Shown in pieces: positions 1 to 5,995 of a stretch of 10,727 nucleotides of DNA. A program made the position numbers and the translations under genes. Origin of the DNA: Chloroflexi bacterium UBA4730 (GTDB lineage: Bacteria; Chloroflexota; Limnocylindria; P2-11E); NCBI GenBank assembly GCA_002404155.1, contig DHJC01000055.1, positions 1 through 10,727 on the forward strand, given 5' to 3'. Below the pieces are notes generated by a model that saw nothing but the letters and a program-made list of their open reading frames with translations, made no database searches and was not told where the DNA came from. Numbering within the stretch: the first letter of the stretch is position 1; each line of letters starts with the position of its first letter.

Positions 1-68
1 CAACGCGTCCCACAGCGCGAAGACCGGTGCCACCTTCGCGAACCGGCGGCGCCCGGGTGGTCGGCGAG

Positions 69-320
69 TTAAGCCAGCCGGTCGGGTGCGTAGGCCCCGA
101 GAGTGCGCCTGACTGATGGGTTTCGGGCGATGATCATCGCGTAGAGCTCAGGCCAGTGGTCCGAGACGCGGGCGCGCCCGCGCATGTCCCCGCGAACAAA
201 GCCAGCGGTTTTGAGAATCGGATTCTGCCGGAGTTCGCGCAGATAGATCGGGCTCTCGAGTGTGCAGACGCGCCGGATGTTCGCCATAAAGTCCTTGCCT
301 TCGCGATAACCGGCCTTCAC
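69..320 (-). CDS. Hypothetical protein or remnant, about 83 residues
   Basis: I do not recognise this ORF. From a GTG at 320 it reads about 83 residues and ends in TAA. An inner ATG at 287, preceded by a weak AAGGA four bases upstream, would give 72 residues. The residues look protein-like (a stretch around CTLESPIYLRELRQNPILK, followed by a HWPELYAMIIARN segment), with third codon positions mostly G or C. The frame stays open to 506, but the extra N-terminal part is Arg/Ser-rich and looks like non-coding translation. It may be the C-terminal end of a larger gene whose 5' part was lost, or a small intact gene. No catalytic motif, signal peptide or membrane segment is visible. It lies downstream of the interrupted gene at 379-1461 on the same strand but in another frame. 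Confidence 0.3.
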   Translation of the reverse strand: MKAGYREGKDFMANIRRVCTLESPIYLRELRQNPILKTAGFVRGDMRGRARVSDHWPELYAMIIARNPSVRRTLGAYAPDRLA

Positions 321-378
321 ATGGCCAACGGCCGCGCCCGACCATCGCGAGCGACGCGAGCGGCTGCGTGCCCTCGGC

Positions 379-972
379 TCAACCTTCGACTTGTAGTTCG
401 AAATACGGAACGGGCCAGAGCCACGTCGGGCTCCGCGGGGAAGGGTTCGGCCGACCGACGCACGAGAACCACGAAACCACCGTTTCGTGTACGTGAAAGA
501 GAGCAACAGTTTGTTCGCGAAGCGGTGGGCTCCGTAGACTCATTGGCGTTCGATTCTCGGGTCGAGCTACGCGGATTTCCGCGATCTCCCCCGACAGAAG
601 CCAGTGCGGCGAGGTGCTGCGGTGGATGACGAGCGAGCCTGAGGCGCACAGATCGTCCGCCGGGTTCCACTGCGTGGCCTCGCCCCATCCGGCGATTACC
701 CGTCGCGGGCCGAGGACGGCGAGACCGGATCCGGCGAGGAGCGATCGGATCCGCGGCTGCTCCGCGCCCAGTGCTTCCGCGAGCCGCACGCTCATCCGGT
801 CCAGATCCGGCCCAACGTAGTCGTGGAAGGCCGAGATCACCCCGTCGACAAACGGCTTGAGCAGATGGACCGCCGACGCCGTCGCGTCGTGGGGTACCTG
901 CAACCTAAGCCGGAGCTCGAAGGGCGCATCTGGAGTCCACCGACCGAACACGTGCGCGTCCGCGGTACGCAT
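379..972 (-). CDS. Hypothetical protein, distal half of a gene split by an in-frame TAG
   Basis: This ORF starts at ATG 972, three codons after the TAG that ends the ORF at 979-1461, and is in the same frame. The two almost certainly were one protein of about 350 residues. Residues 1-130 look genuine: a RWTPDAPFELRLRLQ strand-like stretch, an amphipathic segment around the LKPFVDGVISAFHDYVGP run, and a WNPADDLCASGSLVIH motif near residue 105. After about residue 135 the sequence becomes Pro/Ser/Arg-rich, so the true C-terminus may have been lost and the ORF may run on by chance to the stop at 379. I do not recognise the family and see no membrane segments or signal peptide. Translation from ATG 972 would need reinitiation after the TAG; no Shine-Dalgarno site is visible. 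Confidence 0.45.
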   Translation of the reverse strand: MRTADAHVFGRWTPDAPFELRLRLQVPHDATASAVHLLKPFVDGVISAFHDYVGPDLDRMSVRLAEALGAEQPRIRSLLAGSGLAVLGPRRVIAGWGEATQWNPADDLCASGSLVIHRSTSPHWLLSGEIAEIRVARPENRTPMSLRSPPLREQTVALFHVHETVVSWFSCVGRPNPSPRSPTWLWPVPYFELQVEG

Positions 973-978
973 CGAAAG

Positions 979-981
979 CTA
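979..981 (-). other. In-frame TAG interrupting the hypothetical gene
   Basis: On the minus strand the frame reads through the residues ATASVA, then TAG, then LS and MRTADAHVFG. The ORFs on both sides are in the same frame with similar composition, so a single-base nonsense mutation (for example CAG to TAG) or a sequencing error is the simplest reading. Confidence 0.6.
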
Positions 982-1461
982 GGCGACCGACGCCGTAGCC
1001 TGACGCGCGAAGGGCTCGCAGGGGACCGCGCTCCAACTGGCCAGGACCCCGCGCGAAGGATGCGCCGCCCCATGATCGACCGCGCCCGTGACGTAGCGGT
1101 GGTAGCAGTGAGCGCCGCTCAAGCCCTGGGGTACCCATCCCCACGCCCGCCGCTCGAAGCGCACTCCGTCACGACCTGACAACTGGAACGCGTCGAGACC
1201 GACGTTGTAGAGAAGGACGTTCTCGACATCGAAGAGGTGCCGCTCGTCTGTGGCGAACTCGGCCACCAGCATCTGCCCGTCCGTCGCGTGCAGATCGGCG
1301 AGGGCATCGCGGAGGCGTGACCGGAATGCCGGGAGCCACGGCCGCGCTGGAGCCTTGTTGGGCTCGAAGGGAAGCCGACTGGTGCTCCACGCTTCGACCG
1401 ATGGGTGCTCTGGACGCACTCCTTCGACGCGGAATGCGCGGAGTTCATGGGTTGAGGTCAC
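979..1461 (-). CDS. Hypothetical protein, proximal half of a gene split by an in-frame TAG
   Basis: This 160-residue ORF starts with GTG at 1461 and begins MTSTHELRAFRVEGVRPEH. The frame is open upstream to a TAG at 1495-1497, and those codons (LTLAHYFAV) also look protein-like, but no better start codon occurs there, so the start is uncertain. The middle holds an acidic/aromatic stretch with the residues ATDERHLFDVENVLLYNVG and a WGWVPQGLSGAHCYHRY motif rich in aromatic residues and His, which suggests a folded domain. It ends at a TAG after which the same frame continues into the ORF at 379-972. Family unknown. It is divergent from the hydrolase at 1526, with only 64 bases between the two starts, so the promoter regions overlap. 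No clear -10 box is seen for this gene. Confidence 0.5.
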   Translation of the reverse strand: MTSTHELRAFRVEGVRPEHPSVEAWSTSRLPFEPNKAPARPWLPAFRSRLRDALADLHATDGQMLVAEFATDERHLFDVENVLLYNVGLDAFQLSGRDGVRFERRAWGWVPQGLSGAHCYHRYVTGAVDHGAAHPSRGVLASWSAVPCEPFARQATASVA

Positions 1462-1513
1462 CGCGAAATAGTGCGCCAGCGTTAGGTCCCGTCGCTAGCT
1501 CCAGACAGCGGTG

Positions 1514-1519
1514 TAGCCT
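1514..1519 (+). promoter_or_regulatory. Leaderless -10 box for the lipase-like hydrolase gene
   Basis: TAGCCT lies exactly 6 bases (CGCCTC) before the GTG at 1526. This is the TANNNT-N6-start layout of leaderless transcripts in high-GC bacteria, and it repeats at the nitrilase and cyclase genes here. It supports GTG 1526 as the start, although the conserved hydrolase motifs begin only at residue 66. Confidence 0.5.
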
Positions 1520-1525
1520 CGCCTC

Positions 1526-1996
1526 GTGCTCAACGATCTGAGCAACGCGCGCCAGACCTTCGCCGCGTTCGGGAGAGATGGGCGCGTGGTCCGCCGCCAC
1601 GCAGTGATCCAGCCCATTCGCTCGGTGACGAAGGAGCTGTTCCGCGAGGGCACCGACGTGCTCGATCGGCAGACGCGCGAGTTCTCCCGCGTGGCGCCTC
1701 TGACCCCGGCCCCGACCGGCGTCGTCTTCGTTCACGGGATGGGGACTCAACCGCAGAGCGACACACTCCGCCATTTCGGCGGTCCACTGATCAAGTGGCT
1801 CACGGAGTGGCACACCGCCCGCGGGTACGTCCCCGACCAGCCCGGAGGGGGCTTGGGGGTCGATGAGGCGCATCTCGTGCTCGACGACGCCGGCGCACGA
1901 CCCGCCTGGTTCCTCGTGGATCTGCCCGCGACGAGCTCCCCTGATCGCCCCGGGGCGGCGGCCACATGGCTGCTCGCAGAAGCCTGGTGGTCGTGA
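1526..1996 (+). CDS. Lipase-like alpha/beta hydrolase, N-terminal part, ended by an in-frame TGA
   Basis: This is the 156-residue N-terminal part of a hydrolase that continues in the same frame from 2024. Residues 65-73 read GVVFVHGMG, the first beta strand and oxyanion-hole loop of the alpha/beta hydrolase fold, followed by a TQPQSDTLRHFGGPLIKWL helix. The last residues (WLLAEAWWS) resemble a stretch that in my recollection of this actinobacterial/chloroflexotal family runs on without a break into a membrane-proximal segment. The GTG start at 1526 is chosen for the TAGCCT box 6 bases upstream. GTG 1691 would also keep all conserved motifs. Alone, this piece lacks the nucleophile, acid and His of the triad and could not be an active enzyme. 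A single TGA (1994-1996) separates it from the rest, so the locus is a pseudogene unless the stop is a sequencing error or is read through. Confidence 0.6.
   Translation: MLNDLSNARQTFAAFGRDGRVVRRHAVIQPIRSVTKELFREGTDVLDRQTREFSRVAPLTPAPTGVVFVHGMGTQPQSDTLRHFGGPLIKWLTEWHTARGYVPDQPGGGLGVDEAHLVLDDAGARPAWFLVDLPATSSPDRPGAAATWLLAEAWWS
1994..1996 (+). other. In-frame TGA interrupting the lipase-like hydrolase
   Basis: The frame reads EAWWS, TGA, then SIVAPGFVEMWSWSW, and stays open to 3478. CGA to TGA or TGG to TGA would explain it with one change. TGA is also the normal stop of this same gene (3476-3478) and of the cyclase, so a general TGA reassignment is unlikely. Confidence 0.7.
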
Positions 1997-2023
1997 TCGA
2001 TCGTCGCACCCGGCTTCGTCGAG

Positions 2024-3478
2024 ATGTGGAGCTGGAGTTGGCGGATCCTCGGCCGAGCGATCGCGAAGTTGGTTCTCGCAGCCTGGTCGGAGGTGACGTT
2101 GCGGTCCGGGATCCTTGGGGCGCTGGCTGGCCGGGTCGACGCGCAGCTCCAGCCCTGGCCCGACGGGCCGGTGGAGCGCGACCCGCATCCCTTCCAGCTC
2201 GCGATCGAGTCGCTCAGCGCCCTGCTGCTGGCAGTCGGCTACGCGGCCGCGGGGATTGCCGGCTACGTGCTCCTGGTCCCGCTTTTCATCGCCGCCCAAG
2301 TCCCGATCAAGGCGTGGCAGGACTTCATCGTCAACAAGGTGCTCAAGACCTTCTTGATCGACAGCGTCGGAGATGTCAAAACATATCTTGACGACTCGAT
2401 CCAGGCGCTCAACATGCGCGACCGCGTCGAGCGGACGGTGGACTGGTTGGCCACGCATGGTGGTTGTACCGACATCGTGGTGATCGCCCACTCACAAGGC
2501 GCCGTCGTCGCCTTCGACGCCCTGTCTAGTGGGGGCATCGAGCACATCGGCAACGTTCGGAAGTTCATCACCGTGGGCGGCGCCCTGAACAAGGCGTGGG
2601 ATCTGGACAAGGCCTGCCTTCGGATCCGCGGCACGCTGCCTGAGCACATCTTCTGGCTCGATATCTGGTCGCCGTACGACCCAGTCCCTGGCGAGCAGCT
2701 TGACCGTGCCGGTGGTCCCGGCTCACGACCGCTCGTCGAGCCGAACGCGACAACCCAGCAGCTATTCCACTGGGACGAGCAAGACGTGAGATCGGGCGTG
2801 ACCACCAGTGCACCCCCGAGTGGCCCGCTACCGCGCCGCTTGTACAACCGCATGAATGTGCTCGTCGAGCATGACGGGTACTGGCAAAACGGGGAGCAGT
2901 TCCTCTCCCGCGTGGCCCAAGAGATCGACCAGGTCGGTGGCTACTACAAGGACTCGCGCTTTGCCTTCGCGGCTGCGGACCAACACGATCGCATCAGTCG
3001 GCGACGGCTGCGGTTGACCACCCTGGTCGGCTGGCGCCTGGCAGCGATGGCCCTCTTCGCCGCGGCGATGCTGGTCCGGGCCCGGGACGGCACACTGCTG
3101 GCGGACGGCCGACTCGCGCTGGGCGCGATCCGACCGCTCGGCCTCGGCACGATCTTCGACTCGGTCGGAGCGTCGGTGCACGACATCGTCACCACCCCGG
3201 TCCTCAACCCGCTGAGCATCCTTTGGATGGCCAGTCTCGGCCGGCTCCCGTGGGAGGCTTGGCTCTACGGCGTCATCGGGGTGGCCTTCTTCGGGCTCCT
3301 CTTCACGCTCGCATACCGCGGCCTCACCTGGCGGCTCTTCGACCCGTGGGACCGCGCCGAGTCGAAGGCCGCGATCGCCCGGACGCTACCGCCACACAAC
3401 CCTCGGGTGCTGCTGCGCAGCATCGTCGTCGTCGGCTCGCTGATGGCGGCCTTTCTGCTCTTGATCTCGGTGCCGTGA
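2024..3478 (+). CDS. Membrane-associated lipase-like alpha/beta hydrolase, catalytic and C-terminal part
   Basis: From ATG 2024, ten codons after the in-frame TGA, this ORF gives 484 residues. With the 1526-1996 piece the whole locus would encode about 650. Residues 64-96 form a hydrophobic membrane stretch (one long or two short helices). The nucleophile is Ser157 in VIAHSQGAVVAFDAL, a lipase-type GxSxG variant. A likely acid is Asp219 in SPYDPVPGEQ and a likely base is His283 in EHDGYWQN. Three further hydrophobic segments lie near residues 333-351, 405-425 and 465-484. The protein therefore looks membrane-anchored with a lipase/esterase-like domain; the substrate is unknown. Initiation at 2024 would need reinitiation and would lose the oxyanion HGMG motif. 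The gene ends 16 bases before the secreted protein at 3495, suggesting co-transcription. Confidence 0.75.
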   Translation: MWSWSWRILGRAIAKLVLAAWSEVTLRSGILGALAGRVDAQLQPWPDGPVERDPHPFQLAIESLSALLLAVGYAAAGIAGYVLLVPLFIAAQVPIKAWQDFIVNKVLKTFLIDSVGDVKTYLDDSIQALNMRDRVERTVDWLATHGGCTDIVVIAHSQGAVVAFDALSSGGIEHIGNVRKFITVGGALNKAWDLDKACLRIRGTLPEHIFWLDIWSPYDPVPGEQLDRAGGPGSRPLVEPNATTQQLFHWDEQDVRSGVTTSAPPSGPLPRRLYNRMNVLVEHDGYWQNGEQFLSRVAQEIDQVGGYYKDSRFAFAAADQHDRISRRRLRLTTLVGWRLAAMALFAAAMLVRARDGTLLADGRLALGAIRPLGLGTIFDSVGASVHDIVTTPVLNPLSILWMASLGRLPWEAWLYGVIGVAFFGLLFTLAYRGLTWRLFDPWDRAESKAAIARTLPPHNPRVLLRSIVVVGSLMAAFLLLISVP

Positions 3479-3494
3479 GCGGTTCCGGACCTCG

Positions 3495-4679
3495 ATGAAG
3501 CGACGCGGATTCATCGCCGTCGCCGCCGTTGCGCTGAGCGTCGGGCTGCTGACTGGACTGATCCCGACTGCGGAATTCGACGAGGACGCCGGGGGCGCCT
3601 GCGGGGTTGAGCGGTGGTCGGTGAAGACGGGCACGGACGCGGACGCGAGCGCGATTGACCTCGCTCATGTGGTGCCGACCACCATCGCGGACCTCACGAG
3701 CTTGGCCAAGCCGGCGTCGCTCCCGAGCAACAACCGGATCGCCCCGACCGAAACGACGGTGTACTCGATCAGCGCGACGCTGACCTTGTACAAGCACGAG
3801 ACCGACGCCGACTACCACGTCGTGCTCAGCGACGGGGCCCGCACGATGATCGTCGAGAGCGCGGATCTTGGCTGTGTCGGGCCGGGCAGTCCGCTGGCGT
3901 CGGGGATCCAGAACGCACGCACAGAGCTCGACGCCCAGCTCACGCCGACCGGCAGCTTCAAGAGCGCCAACCTCCCGGTCACCGTCACCGGGGTCGGGTT
4001 CTTCGACTTCCTGCACGGCCAGACCGGTGTCGCCCCGAACGGCATCGAGCTGCATCCGCTCCTTGATGTGCGCTTCAACACGGTCACCTCGACCTGTCAC
4101 AGCGCGACCGGCCCGGGGATCCCGCCACCGAGCGCAGTCCCGGCAGGACTCGACGGCTTCCACGCGGCCTGGTACGGGCAGAGCGGGTATCAGTCGCTGT
4201 GCCCAGGCAACACCGCAACCGGCGTGGTCGCGTACTACAACTCCGGGTCGCGGGGCTGGGTCGCGGGCCGACTCGGCGAGGTCGCCTACCTGGGCACCTG
4301 GAACCCGGTCCCTGGGCAGGACCAGCCAAGCCAGCTCGGTGGTGACGGCACCGCGGGCTCGCCGAGCACCGGATGGCCGCGCTACAACCGCGTCGCTGTC
4401 CAACCGGCCGACTACGTGGCCCCGGGGCAGGTGGCGTGGTTCCAATTCGCGGTCGTCGCGCCCGCGACACCGGGCACCTATCAGCTTGCGATCCGGCCGC
4501 TCATCGAGGGCGCGCAATGGATGGAGGACTACGGGGTCTTCTGGATCGTGACCGTCCTCAATCCGGACGGGTCCGCGCCGGCTCCCCCGCCTCCGCCGAC
4601 CGCGGGGGTCAAGCACGCGGAAGTGGTAACAGCTCGGCTCGTTCAGGACGAGCTTGGGTGGCTCCGGCTGGCGGGTTAG
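3495..4679 (+). CDS. Secreted two-domain protein with a C-terminal NBR1-type Ig-like domain
   Basis: The 394 residues start at ATG 3495, 16 bases after the hydrolase stop, with no clear Shine-Dalgarno site. Residues 1-26 (MKRRG then a hydrophobic core) form a Sec signal peptide without a lipobox Cys. Residues 36-195 are a domain I know only as recurrent in high-GC soil bacteria, with CGVERWSVKTGTDAD at its start, HETDADYHVVLSDG in the middle and GVGFFDFLHGQTGVAPNG near its end. Residues 222-354 resemble bacterial NBR1-like Ig domains (AAWYGQSGY, NSGSRGWVAG, LGGDGTAGSP, APGQVAWFQF, EGAQWMEDYGVFWIVTV). A Pro-rich linker (SAPAPPPPPTAG) follows. The last 23 residues are encoded by repeat copy 1, so they are probably not the original C-terminus. 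The role is likely extracytoplasmic binding; neither domain shows an obvious catalytic set. Cysteines 36, 127, 201 and 236 could form disulfides. Confidence 0.8.
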   Translation: MKRRGFIAVAAVALSVGLLTGLIPTAEFDEDAGGACGVERWSVKTGTDADASAIDLAHVVPTTIADLTSLAKPASLPSNNRIAPTETTVYSISATLTLYKHETDADYHVVLSDGARTMIVESADLGCVGPGSPLASGIQNARTELDAQLTPTGSFKSANLPVTVTGVGFFDFLHGQTGVAPNGIELHPLLDVRFNTVTSTCHSATGPGIPPPSAVPAGLDGFHAAWYGQSGYQSLCPGNTATGVVAYYNSGSRGWVAGRLGEVAYLGTWNPVPGQDQPSQLGGDGTAGSPSTGWPRYNRVAVQPADYVAPGQVAWFQFAVVAPATPGTYQLAIRPLIEGAQWMEDYGVFWIVTVLNPDGSAPAPPPPPTAGVKHAEVVTARLVQDELGWLRLAG

Positions 4680-4690
4680 TAAGGAGCGAT
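4609..4690 (+). repeat. Direct repeat copy 1, left of the nitrilase
   Basis: Bases 4609-4679 align without gaps to 5892-5962, with 9 mismatches in 71 by my hand count. After one extra T here, the match resumes as AAGGAGCGA. Both copies hold a hairpin, GCTCGT - 5-base loop - ACGAGC (here 4637-4653). This copy is read as the last codons and TAG stop of the secreted protein. Confidence 0.75.
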
Positions 4691-4896
4691 CTCGTAAACC
4701 GCCGGGCTCCGTTGTTCCGGGGAAATTGCGAGTCACGCGACCCGCCCAGCAGCCGGACGGCTTCGTGTGCAGCAGTTGTGCAGCAACTGGGTTCAGCCTC
4801 CGAGCGCGACCGTCCACGGCGTCGGCGCGGCGCAGAGCGACCGGCTAGCACGGTCGGCCGCCGCCCAATCCGTCCATTCAAAGGCCGAGGTGCTGA
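4691..4896. other. Gene-free spacer between repeat copy 1 and the nitrilase
   Basis: No gene is convincing here; all frames are Arg/Ala/Pro-rich. The spacer contains an 11-base-period duplication of TGTGCAGCA (4766-4774 and 4777-4785) that overlaps an inverted repeat, CAGTTG - TGCAG - CAACTG (4773-4789). The converging plus gene ends at 4679 and the nitrilase at 4897, so terminators are expected here, but no stem followed by a T-run is seen. Confidence 0.4.
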
Positions 4897-5868
4897 CTAG
4901 GTGCGCTCGCCCTCCCGGGCCGGCACCTCGTTTGCGGCTTGCACGACAACGCCCGTCTGCGGCGACTCGTTCACCACGAGTCGGAACACATCGGGGCGGC
5001 TGTAATGGCCGACGACGTCGAAGTCGAACCGTGCTCGCGTGAGCTCGTCCCGCTCGAGATCGGCCGTGAGAATCCCTTCTGCGTCGTACAGCGGTCCGGC
5101 GAGCACGTCGCCAAGCGGACCGACGATCGCGCTGCCGCCACGGCACAGGATCTCCGGGCCGTCGGGGAGTGGCTCCCAGTCGGCTGGCCACGGCGAGCGC
5201 GTGACGAACTGATTCGCGGCGAGCACGAAGCAGCGCCCCTCGCAGGCGATATGGCGGAGCGTCGCCTGCCACGAGTCGCGCGCGTCGGCAGTCGGCGCGA
5301 GGTAGATCTCGACGCCCTTGCCGTACATGGCCATCCGCGCGAGCGGCATGTAATTCTCCCAGCAGATGAGGCCGCCGATCGTGCCCAGCTCCGTGCGGAA
5401 CGCGCTGAGCGTGCTGCCGTCCCCCTCGCCCCAGATCACGCGCTCGGCGGCCGTCGGCTTCAGCTTGCGATGTGTGCCCAGGAGCGCGCCGTCGGGGCCG
5501 AAGTAGAGGAGCGTGCAGTAGAGCGTTGCACCCCTCTCAGGACGCGCGCGCTCGATGACACCGATCGCGAGGTACACGCCGTGCCGCCGTGCCGCCGCGC
5601 CGAGGGCCTCGGTCGCGGGTCCGGGGACATCGACGGCCTGGTCCCAGTAGCGCTGATACGCCAAGCGCCCGGCCGCGGTGCGGCGGCCGATGACGGTGCC
5701 GAACGACAGCTCACGCGGATAGGCGGGGACGAAGGCTTCGGGGAAGAGCACGAGACGCGCGCCACCTGTGGCCGCTTCGTCCGTGAGGCGCACGGCCTTC
5801 GCGACCGTCGCATCACGATCGAGCAGGACTGGCGAGGCCTGGACGACCGCGACGCGCACGCTCGTCAT
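4897..5868 (-). CDS. Nitrilase (carbon-nitrogen hydrolase)
   Basis: This is a complete 323-residue nitrilase-superfamily enzyme, cytoplasmic, expected to hydrolyse an organic nitrile to the carboxylic acid and ammonia (EC 3.5.5-type). The catalytic triad is visible: Glu44 in LVLFPEAFVPAYP, Lys135 in THRKLKPTAAERVIWGEGDG and Cys169 in GGLICWENYMPLARMAMY. The ICWENYMP motif and the late GHYSRPDVFRL motif fit true nitrilases rather than amidases. The length is normal for the family. I chose ATG 5868 (MTSVRVAVVQASPVL) over the longer frame to 5901 because the family begins with such a beta strand and because TACGAT lies exactly 6 bases upstream. The stop is TAG. It stands alone between two direct repeats, with a recombinase stub beyond copy 2. 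The substrate cannot be told from sequence alone; aliphatic, arylaceto- or aromatic nitriles are all possible. Confidence 0.92.
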   Translation of the reverse strand: MTSVRVAVVQASPVLLDRDATVAKAVRLTDEAATGGARLVLFPEAFVPAYPRELSFGTVIGRRTAAGRLAYQRYWDQAVDVPGPATEALGAAARRHGVYLAIGVIERARPERGATLYCTLLYFGPDGALLGTHRKLKPTAAERVIWGEGDGSTLSAFRTELGTIGGLICWENYMPLARMAMYGKGVEIYLAPTADARDSWQATLRHIACEGRCFVLAANQFVTRSPWPADWEPLPDGPEILCRGGSAIVGPLGDVLAGPLYDAEGILTADLERDELTRARFDFDVVGHYSRPDVFRLVVNESPQTGVVVQAANEVPAREGERT

Positions 5869-5874
5869 GGGGTC

Positions 5875-5880
5875 ATCGTA
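5875..5880 (-). promoter_or_regulatory. Leaderless -10 box for the nitrilase
   Basis: On the minus strand TACGAT is followed by GACCCC and then ATG 5868, the same TANNNT-N6-start layout as at 1526 and 9405. The expected -35 region would fall at or near the edge of repeat copy 2 (from 5892); no good -35 match is seen. Confidence 0.5.
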
Positions 5881-5891
5881 GTCGGCCGGAC

Positions 5892-5971
5892 TCAAACACA
5901 CGGATGTGGTAACTGCTCGGCTCGTTCGTGACGAGCGCGGGAGGCTCCGGCTGGCGGGTTAGAAGGAGCGA
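5892..5971 (+). repeat. Direct repeat copy 2, right of the nitrilase
   Basis: This is the second copy of the ~80-base repeat, in the same orientation as 4609-4690 and 1283 bases away. The stem GCTCGT/ACGAGC (5920-5925 and 5931-5936) is identical to copy 1, while the loop differs (TCGTG against TCAGG). It ends in GGTTAG then AAGGAGCGA. It begins 24 bases upstream of the nitrilase ATG. Confidence 0.75.
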
Positions 5972-5972
5972 G

Positions 5973-5995
5973 GATCGCCCGCCGGACCGGCGATC
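5973..5995. other. Hairpin between repeat copy 2 and the recombinase stub
   Basis: GATCGCC (5973-5979) and GGCGATC (5989-5995) form a perfect 7-base-pair stem with a 9-base loop. The loop flanks themselves contain GCCGG/CCGGC, so the element is strongly palindromic. It sits exactly at the junction where recognisable recombinase sequence starts (5996). Confidence 0.5.

Noticed and set aside
1994..1996. TGA as a selenocysteine codon
   Set aside because: The context (WWS-TGA-SIV) is not a redox motif, hydrolases of this type do not use selenocysteine, and no SECIS-like hairpin immediately downstream stands out.
1445..2491. Minus-strand ORF of 348 codons opposite the lipase-like hydrolase
   Set aside because: It runs antisense to the HGMG and AHSQG motifs, is rich in Arg, Gly, His and Gln, shows no family motif, and is explained by high GC content.
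4609..4690. Repeat as a tRNA or tRNA fragment
   Set aside because: It lacks a GGTTCRANNCC T-loop, a D-arm and pairing acceptor ends. Only a 6-base-pair hairpin is present.
3324..4817. Minus-strand ORF of 497 codons
   Set aside because: It lies antisense to the well-supported secreted protein, has Arg-rich low-complexity composition and no domain signature. Its LLTRQPEPP stretch is only the reverse of the repeat.
4939..5931. Plus-strand ORF of 330 codons opposite the nitrilase
   Set aside because: It is a mirror ORF of a gene with an intact Glu-Lys-Cys triad. Its composition is Arg/Ala/Glu/Asp-rich without motifs.
4609..5971. CRISPR array
   Set aside because: There are only two repeat copies, 1283 bases apart, with a gene between them and no cas gene nearby.
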